Shown in pieces: positions 52,555-61,821 of a DNA stretch of 64,000 bases. A program made the position numbers and the translations under genes. Source of the DNA: Nocardioides daejeonensis (GTDB taxonomy: Bacteria > Actinomycetota > Actinomycetes > Propionibacteriales > Nocardioidaceae). Every line of letters begins with the position of its first letter. Position 1 is the first letter of the stretch. The notes under the pieces were generated by a model. It saw nothing but the letters and a program-made list of their open reading frames with translations, ran no database searches and was not told the origin of the DNA. The stretch lies in contig NZ_QHKZ01000007.1 of assembly GCF_003194585.1 (NCBI RefSeq), forward strand, positions 146,965 through 210,964, written 5' to 3'.

Positions 52555-53703
52555 ATGCGCGCCGTCGTCTGCCACCAGGCCGAGCTCACCGTCGACGAGG
52601 TCCCCGACCCCAGACCGGAGCAGGGCCAACTCCTCATCACCGTAGAGCGCTGCGGGATCTGCGGCTCCGACCTCCATGCCCGTCTGCACTGTGACGAGAC
52701 GGCCGCCGACGCGGCCACCCTTGGCTACGACCACATGATGCGCTCGACCGACCGGGTCGTGATGGGTCACGAGTTCGTCGGCACGGTGACCGACTACGGC
52801 CCCCGCACCCGCAAGCTGTTCCCGATCGGCACCCGCGTGGTCTCCCTGCCGGTGCTGCGCGCGTCGGGAGCCATGCACCTGACCGGCCTGAGCGCACTGG
52901 CCCCCGGCGGGTACGCCGAGCAGGTGCTCGCGGTGCCCTCGATGACGATGCGGGTGCCGGACGGCCTGGACGCCGACGCCGCGGCCTTGACCGAGCCGAT
53001 GTCGGTGGCACTGCATGCCGTCCACCGCGGCCAGGTCGGCGCGAAGGACACCGCCGTGGTGCTCGGCTGCGGCCCCATCGGTCTGGCCGTCATCGCCATG
53101 CTCAAGGCCACCGGTGTCCGGCACGTCATCGCCAGCGACTTCTCCCCCGGACGCCGTGCGCTGGCGGAGCGGATGGGGGCCGACGTGGTCGTCGACCCGG
53201 CACAGGAGTCGCCTTGGGCCTCCTTCGCCGAATCCAAGCGCTACCTGACCGACTCCATGGAGCTGATCGGCTTCGGAGTCGACGCGATGGACAAGCTGCG
53301 CGCCGTACCGCTGCTTCCGTGGGCGACGCTGATGCGTGGCGCGGTGAAGGCGGGTGCCAGCCCGCGCGGGCCCGTCGTCTTCGAGTGCGTCGGCGTCCCC
53401 GGGATGATCGAGCACGTCATCGCCAACGCACCGCTCCTCTCTCGGGTCGTCGTGGTCGGCGTCTGCATGGGTGCCGACGCCCTTCGTCCGGCGATGGCGA
53501 TCAGCAAGGAGATCGAGCTGCGGTTCGTGCTCGGCTACGACCCGAGCGAGTTCCACCAGGCCCTGCAGTGGATCGCCTCCGGCAAGGTCGACGTGCGGCC
53601 ACTCATCACGGGCACCGTCGGGCTGGACGGCGTTCCCGGTGCGTTCGACGAGCTCGGCGACCCCGAGCGGCACGCGAAGATCCTGGTCGACCCCACCCGC
53701 TGA
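52555..53703 (+). CDS. Zinc-binding alcohol dehydrogenase family protein
   Basis: A 382-residue medium-chain dehydrogenase. Catalytic zinc ligands are Cys in CGICGSDLH, His/Glu in MGHEFVG, and the nucleotide motif is GCGPIGLAVIAML. The four-Cys structural-zinc loop of classical ADHs is missing; a different 20-residue stretch (SLPVLRASGAMH) stands there. An inserted region at ~225-275 (ESPWASFAESKRYLTDSMEL) is unusual. ATG 52555 (MRAVV) is preferred over the two ATGs 9 and 12 bases upstream. Confidence 0.85.
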   Translation: MRAVVCHQAELTVDEVPDPRPEQGQLLITVERCGICGSDLHARLHCDETAADAATLGYDHMMRSTDRVVMGHEFVGTVTDYGPRTRKLFPIGTRVVSLPVLRASGAMHLTGLSALAPGGYAEQVLAVPSMTMRVPDGLDADAAALTEPMSVALHAVHRGQVGAKDTAVVLGCGPIGLAVIAMLKATGVRHVIASDFSPGRRALAERMGADVVVDPAQESPWASFAESKRYLTDSMELIGFGVDAMDKLRAVPLLPWATLMRGAVKAGASPRGPVVFECVGVPGMIEHVIANAPLLSRVVVVGVCMGADALRPAMAISKEIELRFVLGYDPSEFHQALQWIASGKVDVRPLITGTVGLDGVPGAFDELGDPERHAKILVDPTR

Positions 53704-53716
53704 GGTCGACCCCTGG

Positions 53717-55825
53717 TCACGCCGACGAACCGATCCGCGAGGGCCAGAGCGCCCGGTCGCCCAACAACCGCATGAGCGCAGGCACCAGCAGCGGACGCAC
53801 CACGAAGGTGTCGAGCAGGATGCCGATCGCCATCGCCAGTCCGAACTGGAAGAGCTCACGGATCGGCTGCGTCATGAGCACCGCGAAGGTGCCGGCCAGG
53901 ATGACTCCTGCTGAGGAGATCACGCCGCCGGTGCTCACGATCGACGCCCGCAGCGCCTCGGTACGTCCCTCCCGGGCCAGCTCCTGCCGGAACCTGGTCA
54001 TCATGAAGATCGTGTAGTCGACGCCGAGCGCCACCAGGAAGATCAACACGTAGATCGCCACCCGGTTGCCGAACCCGAGGTCGTCTCCCAGCCCCATGGC
54101 GAGGAGCGCGGTGGCGCCCATCGCGGCAAGGTAGGAGAGCAACAGCGTGGCCACCAGGTACACCGGGGCGAGGACAGACCGCAGCACCACCCCGAGGATC
54201 AGGGCGACCACGAGCAGCATCAGCAGGCCGACCACCACCATGTCGCGGTCCAGTGCGGACCGCGTGTCCGCGGCCTTCGACGTCTCTCCGCCCACGAGTA
54301 CGTCGCCCCGCAGGCCGGCCTCGTCGGCCGCGGACTCCGCCGCTCGTTCGATGCCCGGCACCGCATCGAGGGCCGTCGCACCGTAGGGGTTCGTGTCGAG
54401 GACGACCTGGATCGCCGCGATCCGTCCGCTGTCGGAGACGCGGGCACCCTCCACCCGGGCGACGTGCGGAGCCGCCTCCAGCGCCGCTGCCACTGCCTCG
54501 GCCTGCTCCTGGGTCACCTTCTCCTCACCCCGCACCAGCACCTGCGTCGGCGCGATCGCCCCCGGTCCGAACGCCTCGGCGAGCGCGTCCTGCCCGGCCT
54601 TCGATTCGGTGTCGATCCGGAACCCGCTGACCAGGTCGAAGGACTGCTGGCTGCCGATGAGGCCCAAGCCCATCACCGCCAGCACCGCCAGGCCGGTGGC
54701 GAGGACCGCACGCGGGCGGGCGATCACCGTGTCGGCGACGCGGGACCAGGCACCGTCCCCCTTCGGTCGCACCGCCCGGCGCGGCCACAGTGCGAACCGC
54801 CCGAGCACGACGAGCAGCGCAGGCGTGAGCGTGAACGCGACGACCGCCATCGACAGCACCCCGACCGCCAGATAGGGGCCGAAGGCGTGCAGCGTGGGGC
54901 TGACGGCGACGAGCAGGGCCAGCACAGCGGCGACGATCGTGGAGACGCTGGCAAGCAGAGCACCGCTCACCCCCCGCATGGCGTGGGCGATAGCCACGGT
55001 CGGCTCGGGGTGGTCGACCAGCGCCTCGCGGTAGCGAGCGAAGATGATCAGCGCATAGTCGGTGCCGACTCCGAAGAGGAGCACCGTCATGATCGACGCC
55101 GTCTGGCCGCTGACCTCGATCCATCCGGCGTCGGCAAGCAGCGCCCCGACTCCCTCGGCCAGTCGCATCGCGAAGCCGACGCCGAGCAGCGAGACCGCGA
55201 CCAGGCCGGGTGAGCGATAGATGGCGGCCAGCAGGACGACGACCAGGCCGATCGTCCCGAAGAGCAGCACCTTGTCGCTGCCGCTGAAGACCTTGACCGC
55301 GTCGACGACGATCCCGGCCGGGCCGGTGAGGTCGATCTTCGCGCCCCCGCCCGCGGTCGCGGCCTGCTCGGCCGCGATCTCGCGCAGTTCCTCCACGGCG
55401 TCCCGGAAGCCGTCGTCGCTGGGGCTGCCGCTCATCTCGACGAGCACCATCTCGGCGCGTTCGTCGTCACTGCGCATGCCCGCAGCGGACAGACCGTCTC
55501 CAGCCGCGCGGATCGCCGTCACGTGCGGCACCCGTGCCGCCTCCACTGCCGCCGCGAGGTCGGCGGCCAGCGCGCGGGTCGTCTGTGGCCTCTCCGAGCG
55601 CACCACGAAGACGGCCGGCGGTGCGCCGTCGCCGCCGAGCTCCTGCCGCGTCGCCTGCTCAGCGCGCATCGACATCGAGTCGCTCGGCGGCTTGTCGTTG
55701 TCGCCGGACTTCACGTCGTCCAGGGCCGGAGCGGCCGAGGTGAGCGCGCCGATCACCACCACCCAGAAGAGAATCACAAGCCAAGCGGCGCGACGGGTCA
55801 AGCGGCCAGGCACGGGTTGCGTCAT
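53717..55825 (-). CDS. MMPL/RND-family transporter (second copy)
   Basis: A 702-residue MMPL protein with 12 helices. The helix motifs GVGTDYALIIFARYREA and ALGVDYTIFMMTRFRQE are intact, as is the N-terminal helix WLVILFWVVVIGAL. It is distinct from the copy at 40.2 kb. Just downstream of the RR/HK pair on the same strand, it could be their target. ATG 55825. Confidence 0.93.
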   Translation of the reverse strand: MTQPVPGRLTRRAAWLVILFWVVVIGALTSAAPALDDVKSGDNDKPPSDSMSMRAEQATRQELGGDGAPPAVFVVRSERPQTTRALAADLAAAVEAARVPHVTAIRAAGDGLSAAGMRSDDERAEMVLVEMSGSPSDDGFRDAVEELREIAAEQAATAGGGAKIDLTGPAGIVVDAVKVFSGSDKVLLFGTIGLVVVLLAAIYRSPGLVAVSLLGVGFAMRLAEGVGALLADAGWIEVSGQTASIMTVLLFGVGTDYALIIFARYREALVDHPEPTVAIAHAMRGVSGALLASVSTIVAAVLALLVAVSPTLHAFGPYLAVGVLSMAVVAFTLTPALLVVLGRFALWPRRAVRPKGDGAWSRVADTVIARPRAVLATGLAVLAVMGLGLIGSQQSFDLVSGFRIDTESKAGQDALAEAFGPGAIAPTQVLVRGEEKVTQEQAEAVAAALEAAPHVARVEGARVSDSGRIAAIQVVLDTNPYGATALDAVPGIERAAESAADEAGLRGDVLVGGETSKAADTRSALDRDMVVVGLLMLLVVALILGVVLRSVLAPVYLVATLLLSYLAAMGATALLAMGLGDDLGFGNRVAIYVLIFLVALGVDYTIFMMTRFRQELAREGRTEALRASIVSTGGVISSAGVILAGTFAVLMTQPIRELFQFGLAMAIGILLDTFVVRPLLVPALMRLLGDRALWPSRIGSSA

Positions 55826-55877
55826 GCTCCCCAGTCTGCCGGAGCGACCACACGCGCACATCCGACGTTGGTTCACC

Positions 55878-55905
55878 TGCGTCTCCAACTTTCGATGGAG
55901 ACGCA
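55878..55905 (-). terminator. Hairpin after response-regulator gene
   Basis: TGCGTCTCCA (55878-55887) and TGGAGACGCA (55896-55905), an exact 10-bp stem with an 8-nt loop, begins 5 bases after the response-regulator stop. Confidence 0.6.
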
Positions 55906-55910
55906 CCCGC

Positions 55911-56539
<629 letters not shown>

Positions 56540-56543
<4 letters not shown>

Positions 56544-57721
56544 GGCGCCTCCACGGCGACCGGCAACGGGAAGGAGACCGTCAGAGCCGTATGGCCGGGC
56601 TCCGAGTCGAGGTCGAAGGCACCGCCCAGCTCCGTCACGCGGGCGCGGATCGTCCGCAGACCGAAGGCGGGCAGGCCAGGCTCCGAGACGACCGCCGTGT
56701 CGAACCCGATCCCGTCGTCCACGACGTCCATGCGCACCCGTCCGGCTCCGTAGCCGAGAGTCACGACTGCCCTCGCGGCCGGGCCTGCGTGACGTTCGAC
56801 ATTGGCCAGCGCGCCCTGGGCGATCCGCACCAGCGCTGCCTCGACCGGCATCGGCAAGGGAGTCGGCTCCCCGTCGACCTGGTAGCGCACCGGCACCGGC
56901 ACCCGCTCGCACACCCGCTGCAACGCCTGGTCGACCGACGCTCCGACGAGGTCCGCCGGAGCCAGCTCGGCGACGAGACGGCGGGCCTCAGCGAGCCCGG
57001 CGGCAGCGGTCGTGCGCGCGAGGGTGACCTTCTCCGATGCCGCGGCCGGCAGCCCCTCCACCTCGGCGGCGTGCAGCAGCAGCTGGATGCTGCTCAGGCC
57101 CTGGGCCAGGGTGTCGTGGATCTCACGAGCAAGACGCTGACGCTCCGCCTCCTGCCCCGCGGCACGCTCCTGCTCCGCGAGCGCGGCCTGTGTGCGCTGC
57201 AGTTCCTCGATGAGCCGCTGTTGCGCGGTCGTGGCATCGAAGAGCATCCGGAACCCGAGGCCGATCAGCGTCGACAGGCCGGCCCCCAGCACCGGCGCCG
57301 CCACGTCACCGGCGGTCCACCCTGCGCGAACGACGCCGATCACGACGTCGGCACCGGCCACCGCCACCACCGCGAGGAGCGCCCGCGGCAGTGCCAGCTC
57401 GGTCAGGAAGACCAGGAACAGCCCCACCGACGCGTACGCCGCGTCGGCGCCGACCGAGGCGAGCGCCGCCCAGGCGCCCACCATGCCCAGAAGCAGCAGC
57501 TCTCGCGCCGCCGCGCGTCGTGCGACGGTCCGCGTCAGGTGCAGGGCTAGGAAGACGACCACGAGCAGGGCGATGGCAACCACATGGGGCTCACGCTGCA
57601 GGAGTGCCCGGAGCAGCACCACCGCGGCGAGCGCCGCCACCAGGGCGTCCAGCCCCCGGCGCAGCTGTACAGACCTTGGGACCGACGGCACCGTGCTCGG
57701 TTGGGGCACCCGGGAGCTCAC
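56540..57721 (-). CDS. NarL-type sensor histidine kinase (HisKA_3)
   Basis: A 393-residue kinase: five or six N-terminal helices (~25-160), a coiled linker, HisKA_3 with REIHDTLAQGLSSIQ (phosphoacceptor His202) and an HATPase_c domain with ALANVERHAGP and DDGIGFD. The final LRTIRARVTELGG replaces the usual GLxGM. GTG 57721. It pairs with the regulator downstream. Signal unknown. Confidence 0.92.
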
Positions 57722-57744
57722 CCGGCCGAGTGTAGGGCCGCTGC

Positions 57745-57774
57745 CTGAGAGGTTCCGCTGACGGAACCTCTCAG
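57745..57774. terminator. Intrinsic terminator, 3' of the sulfate operon
   Basis: A perfect 13-bp stem CTGAGAGGTTCCG/CGGAACCTCTCAG with loop CTGA, 15 bases after the cysA stop in its transcription direction and just before the kinase start. Confidence 0.8.
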
Positions 57775-57788
57775 GAGCTCCTGGGCCC

Positions 57789-58778
57789 TCAGGAGGCGGC
57801 CAGCACCCCGTGCGCCGGTACGTCGACCCCCTCCGCGCCCGGCAGGTGGCTGACCCAGACGGGTGCGCCTTCGGCGAGTCCGAGCGACCGGGCCTGAGTC
57901 CTCGTCATGGTCGCGACGATCTCCTGGCCGTCGGTGGTCAGCACCGTGACGCGCACCTCGAAGCCGATCCGGAGCATCCGGGACACCTGGCCCTCCAGGG
58001 CCTCCGGCACCTGGGGAGCCGTCTGCATCTGCACGTCGTGGGGGCGCACGAGCCGCCCGGAGAGGGTGGTCACCTCGCCGAGGAACGACATCACGAACTC
58101 GTTGGCCGGGTGGTCGTAGAGCTCGTCCGGAGTGCCGATCTGCTCGACGCGACCCTCGTTGATCACCACGATCTGGTCGGCGACCTCGAGCGCCTCCTCC
58201 TGATCGTGCGTGACGAAGACCGTCGTCACGTGCACCTCGTCGTGCAGCCGACGCAGCCAGTCCCGCAGCTCCTTGCGCACCTTGGCGTCGAGGGCACCGA
58301 AAGGCTCGTCGAGCAACAGCACGCTGGGCTCGACGGCGAGCGCCCGGGCCAGCGCCATCCGCTGCCGTTGGCCGCCTGAGAGCTGGGCCGGCAGGCGGTG
58401 CCCGAACTGAGACAGGTGCACCAGCTCCAGCAGTTCCTCGACCCGGGCCTTGATCTCGGCCTTGGGCCGCTTCCTGATCTCGAGCCCGAAGGCGACGTTG
58501 CGGGCGACCGAGAGGTGCTTGAACGCCGCGTAGTGCTGGAAGACGAAGCCCACGTTCCGCTTCTGCGGCGGTAACGAGGTCGCCTCGCGTCCTTCGATGG
58601 TGATCGATCCGGAGTCGGCACTCTCCAAGCCGGCGATGATCCGCAGGAGGGTCGACTTGCCACCACCGCTGGGTCCCAGGAGGGCAGTCAGCTGGCCGGA
58701 GCCGATGGAGACGTTGACGTCCTCCAGGGCGACGAAGTCGCCGAAGCTCTTCGATACGTTCTTCACTTCAATGCTCAT
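57789..58778 (-). CDS. cysA: Sulfate/thiosulfate ABC transporter ATP-binding protein
   Basis: A 329-residue ABC ATPase. Walker A GPSGGGKST, signature LSGGQRQRMALARAL, Walker B LLLDEPFGALD, and the His-loop VTHDQEEA. The C-terminal TOBE-like region (VWVSHLPGAEGVDVPAHG) fits sulfate transport. It drives import by CysT/CysW. Last gene of sbp-cysT-cysW-cysA. Confidence 0.95.
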   Translation of the reverse strand: MSIEVKNVSKSFGDFVALEDVNVSIGSGQLTALLGPSGGGKSTLLRIIAGLESADSGSITIEGREATSLPPQKRNVGFVFQHYAAFKHLSVARNVAFGLEIRKRPKAEIKARVEELLELVHLSQFGHRLPAQLSGGQRQRMALARALAVEPSVLLLDEPFGALDAKVRKELRDWLRRLHDEVHVTTVFVTHDQEEALEVADQIVVINEGRVEQIGTPDELYDHPANEFVMSFLGEVTTLSGRLVRPHDVQMQTAPQVPEALEGQVSRMLRIGFEVRVTVLTTDGQEIVATMTRTQARSLGLAEGAPVWVSHLPGAEGVDVPAHGVLAAS

Positions 58779-58800
58779 CTGAGTTCCTTCTACACAAGGG

Positions 58801-59694
58801 TCAACGATGTCCGCGAGGACGGACCAGCGAGACGATGACGATGCAGGCGACCGAGACCATGGCCAGGAGGAAGGCGGTGGCGTAGGCGCCCTGCTGGTCG
58901 AAGTTGAGGTATTTCTCCTCGACCACGAGCGTGGCCGTGCGGGTCTCGCCCAGCACGTTGCCGGAGACCACCTTCACGGCGCCGAACTCACCGAGGGAGC
59001 GCGCCAAACTCAGCACCACGCCGTACACGACGGCCCACTTGATGGCGGGCAGGGTGATCCGCCAGAAGATCTGCCAGCTGTTGGCGCCGAGGCTGCGCGC
59101 GGCCACCTCCTGGTCGGTCCCGATCTCGTGCAGCACCGGCACGACCTCGCGGATCACCAGCGGAAGCGCGACGAAGGCCGTGGCCAGCACCATGCCCGGA
59201 GTGGCGAAGATGACCCGCAGCCCGTGCTCCTCCAGGGTCGGGCCGAACCATCCGTTGCGACCGCCGTAGACCAGCACCAGGGCGAGACCGACCACGATCG
59301 GGGAGACCGAGAGCGGCAGGTCGACCAGCGCGCTGAGCGCGCGCTTGCCGGGGAACTCCTGGCGGACCAGAAGCAGCGACATGCCCACCCCGAAGACGGT
59401 GTTGATCACCACGGCGCAGAGCGCGACCACCACCGTCAGCTGCAGTGCGTGCACGACGTCAGGATCCTCGAGGATGGCTCGGATGCCGGTGGTGCCGTCG
59501 GCGAACGCCTTGGTCACGACCAGGGAGACCGGCCAGGCGACCAGGAGGAAGAGGTAGCCGACCACCACGATCCGAAGGAGCCATCCGAACGGGCCGGTAC
59601 GGCGGCGCGGCGGCCGCGACCGACGGCGACGGGGCGCACGGGGCGGAGAGGGTGGCGCTGGGGTCTCGGGAGGGGCGACGAGGGTCTCAGCCAC
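58801..59694 (-). CDS. cysW: Sulfate ABC transporter permease CysW
   Basis: A 297-residue permease with six helices and the EAA loop in AARSLGANSWQIFWRITLPAIKWAVVYG. The first ~40 residues are Pro/Arg-rich. GTG 59694 overlaps cysT by 8 bases. It forms the channel with CysT. Confidence 0.94.
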   Translation of the reverse strand: MAETLVAPPETPAPPSPPRAPRRRRSRPPRRRTGPFGWLLRIVVVGYLFLLVAWPVSLVVTKAFADGTTGIRAILEDPDVVHALQLTVVVALCAVVINTVFGVGMSLLLVRQEFPGKRALSALVDLPLSVSPIVVGLALVLVYGGRNGWFGPTLEEHGLRVIFATPGMVLATAFVALPLVIREVVPVLHEIGTDQEVAARSLGANSWQIFWRITLPAIKWAVVYGVVLSLARSLGEFGAVKVVSGNVLGETRTATLVVEEKYLNFDQQGAYATAFLLAMVSVACIVIVSLVRPRGHR

Positions 59695-60529
59695 GGCGGG
59701 ACACCCTTCGTTGAAGCACGTCCAACAGGACGATGACGGACAGGGAGATGACCAGCAGCAGCGTGGCGACGCTGGCCGCGGCGGCCAGGTTGTTGTTCTC
59801 GACGCTGCCCAGGATCCGCACCGAGGTGACCTCCGTCTTGAACGGGAGGTTGCCCGACAGCAGCACCAGGGCGCCGTACTCACTGACGCCGCGCGCGAAG
59901 GAGAGGGCGCTGCCCGCGGCGATCGCCGGGGTGAGGCTGGGCAGGATGACACGGCGGAAGGTGGTGAGCCGGCTGGCGCCGAGTGAGGAGGCCGCCTCCT
60001 CCACGTCGGTGTCGAGCTCCTCGAGCACCGGCTGCACCATCCGCACGACGAAGGGGAGGGTGACGAAGAGGTAGGCGAGGAAGACCGAGGCGGGCTGGTT
60101 CGCGACATCGATGCCCAGCGGACTGTCGGTGCCGTAGAGCGAGAGCAGCACCAGGCCGGCGACGATCGTCGGCAGCGCGAAGGGGATGTCGATCAGCACC
60201 TCCAGAACGCCACGACCCCAGAACCGGTCCCGCACCAGCACCCACGCGATGGCGGTGCCCATGACCGCGTTGACCACGGTCACGGCGGCGGCGGCAAGCA
60301 CGGTCAGGCGGATCGCCGCGAAGGTCTGCTCGTTGGTGATCGTGGCCCAGAAGATCTGCCAGCCTCCGTCGACGGCGGTCACGATCACCGCGCAGAGGGG
60401 GATCAGCACCAGCAGGCTGAACCAGAGGACGGCGATGCCCAAGCCCAGACCCGAGGCCGGGGTCAGGGTCGAGCGGGCCGGCCGGCGCCGAGTCGCCGGC
60501 CGGTCCGCTTCGGGGGCAAGAGCGCTCAC
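59687..60529 (-). CDS. cysT: Sulfate ABC transporter permease CysT
   Basis: A 280-residue permease with six helices and the EAA loop EEAASSLGASRLTTFRRVILPSLTPAIAAG. GTG 60529 overlaps the substrate-binding gene stop (GTGA). Partner of CysW. Confidence 0.94.
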   Translation of the reverse strand: MSALAPEADRPATRRRPARSTLTPASGLGLGIAVLWFSLLVLIPLCAVIVTAVDGGWQIFWATITNEQTFAAIRLTVLAAAAVTVVNAVMGTAIAWVLVRDRFWGRGVLEVLIDIPFALPTIVAGLVLLSLYGTDSPLGIDVANQPASVFLAYLFVTLPFVVRMVQPVLEELDTDVEEAASSLGASRLTTFRRVILPSLTPAIAAGSALSFARGVSEYGALVLLSGNLPFKTEVTSVRILGSVENNNLAAAASVATLLLVISLSVIVLLDVLQRRVSRRG

Positions 60530-61545
60530 GAGGCCTTGCCGGACTTGGCGATGGCCTGCGTGACGATGCCCGACTCCTCGTCGAAGAACTTCGTGCTCAG
60601 CTCCGACCAACTGCCGAAGTCGTCAGCCACCGTGAGGAGGTGCGACACCGGGGGGAACGGGTTGTCCGGATCGGTCGCGCCTTCGACGCTGCCCCCGAAG
60701 TCGACATCGTCGCGGATCGGACGGAACCCCTTGAGGGCGAACTGCTTCTGCCCCTCGTCGCTCAGCACGAAGTCGAGCCACGCGGTCGCCACCTCGGGCG
60801 CCTCCTCCAGGACAGCGCCCGGGTTCTCGATCAACAGCGTGGTCTCGGGGATGACGTAGTCGAAGCCCTGACCGTTCTGCGCGGCGAGGATCGCCTCGTT
60901 CTCGTAGGCCATGAGGACGTCGCCGGTGCCGCCGAGGAAGGCGGTCGTGGCGTCGCGGCCGCTGCCGGGCAGGGCGACCACGTTGGCGAAGAACTTGTCG
61001 AGGTAGGCGCTCGCCTCCTTCTCGCTGCCCCCGTTGCTGGCGACCTGACCCCAGGCAGCAAGCGCGTTCCAGCGCGCGGCGCCGGAGGAGGCCGGGTTGG
61101 GGGTGACGATCTCGACGCCCGGCTTGGTCAGGTCCTCCCACGACCGGATGTTCTTCGGGTTGCCCTCCCGCACGCCGAAGACGACGATGGAGCGGGAGAC
61201 GATCCCCTTGTTGGCCCCCTGGTCCCAGTCGTCCGCGACCAGCCCGGCGTCGACAAGCCGGGTCACGTCACTGGCCACCGAGAAGTGCACGTAATCCGCA
61301 TCCAGGCCGGCCTCGACGGCGCGGCTCTGGTCGCCGGACGCGCCGTACGACGTCTTGAACCGCACGTCCTTGCCCGCATCGGTCTTCTTGAACTGATCGG
61401 CGATCGCCTTGTTGGCCGCCTCCGGCACTGCGAAGCCGACGATCGAGATCGTCTCGGCATCACTCGCCGAGGAGCTGCAGCCAGCCAGACCCGCTGTCGC
61501 AGCCAGGACCGTGGCCAGCACAGCTGCCTTGAACTTCGTCTTCAT
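60526..61545 (-). CDS. sbp: Sulfate-binding lipoprotein of the ABC importer
   Basis: A 339-residue substrate-binding protein. Lipobox LAGC (Cys ~23) anchors it. The SBP_bac motifs SYGASGDQSRAVEAGLDADYVHFS and TPNPASSGAARWNALAAWG are those of sulfate/thiosulfate-binding proteins. First gene of the operon; ATG 61545 chosen. Upstream is an AT-rich region, with a possible -10 TAATCT on the minus strand at 61595-61600 read inverted. Confidence 0.93.
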   Translation of the reverse strand: MKTKFKAAVLATVLAATAGLAGCSSSASDAETISIVGFAVPEAANKAIADQFKKTDAGKDVRFKTSYGASGDQSRAVEAGLDADYVHFSVASDVTRLVDAGLVADDWDQGANKGIVSRSIVVFGVREGNPKNIRSWEDLTKPGVEIVTPNPASSGAARWNALAAWGQVASNGGSEKEASAYLDKFFANVVALPGSGRDATTAFLGGTGDVLMAYENEAILAAQNGQGFDYVIPETTLLIENPGAVLEEAPEVATAWLDFVLSDEGQKQFALKGFRPIRDDVDFGGSVEGATDPDNPFPPVSHLLTVADDFGSWSELSTKFFDEESGIVTQAIAKSGKAS

Positions 61546-61613
61546 GACCACTCACTTCCAGCCCATGTCGGGCTTGTTCTCGGGAATCTTGAGTAGATTA
61601 CATGACTTACGAC

Positions 61614-61628
61614 GAAAACTTGATTTTC
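61614..61628. promoter_or_regulatory. GAAAA-N5-TTTTC palindrome upstream of sbp
   Basis: A 5-5-5 palindrome in the AT-rich leader of the sulfate operon, about 70 bases before the sbp start. It may be a sulfur-regulator site; support is weak. Confidence 0.3.
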
Positions 61629-61751
61629 AGATCATCGTCCACTGGATGAGATTCCTCGACGCGGAATGAGACGGACTCGGTAGTGGAAGCGGCGGCACTA
61701 CAGTGGAAGGAGGGGAGATGGCAGCGCCCGGAAGCTGGTGCACCCAACATC

Positions 61752-61765
61752 TGGAACACGTTCCA
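61752..61765. promoter_or_regulatory. Perfect KstR/TetR-like palindrome upstream of korA
   Basis: TGGAACACGTTCCA is an exact TnnAACnnGTTnnA match, and the perfect dyad extends to CTGGAAC..GTTCCAG at 61751-61766. It lies 57-70 bases before the korA start, in a promoter position. The core is shared with 13851-13864. Confidence 0.55.
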
Positions 61766-61821
61766 GTTTTGCCATACCCTCGGTACGTCAACAGATCTCA
61801 GTCAGGAAGAAGGTTGCGGCG

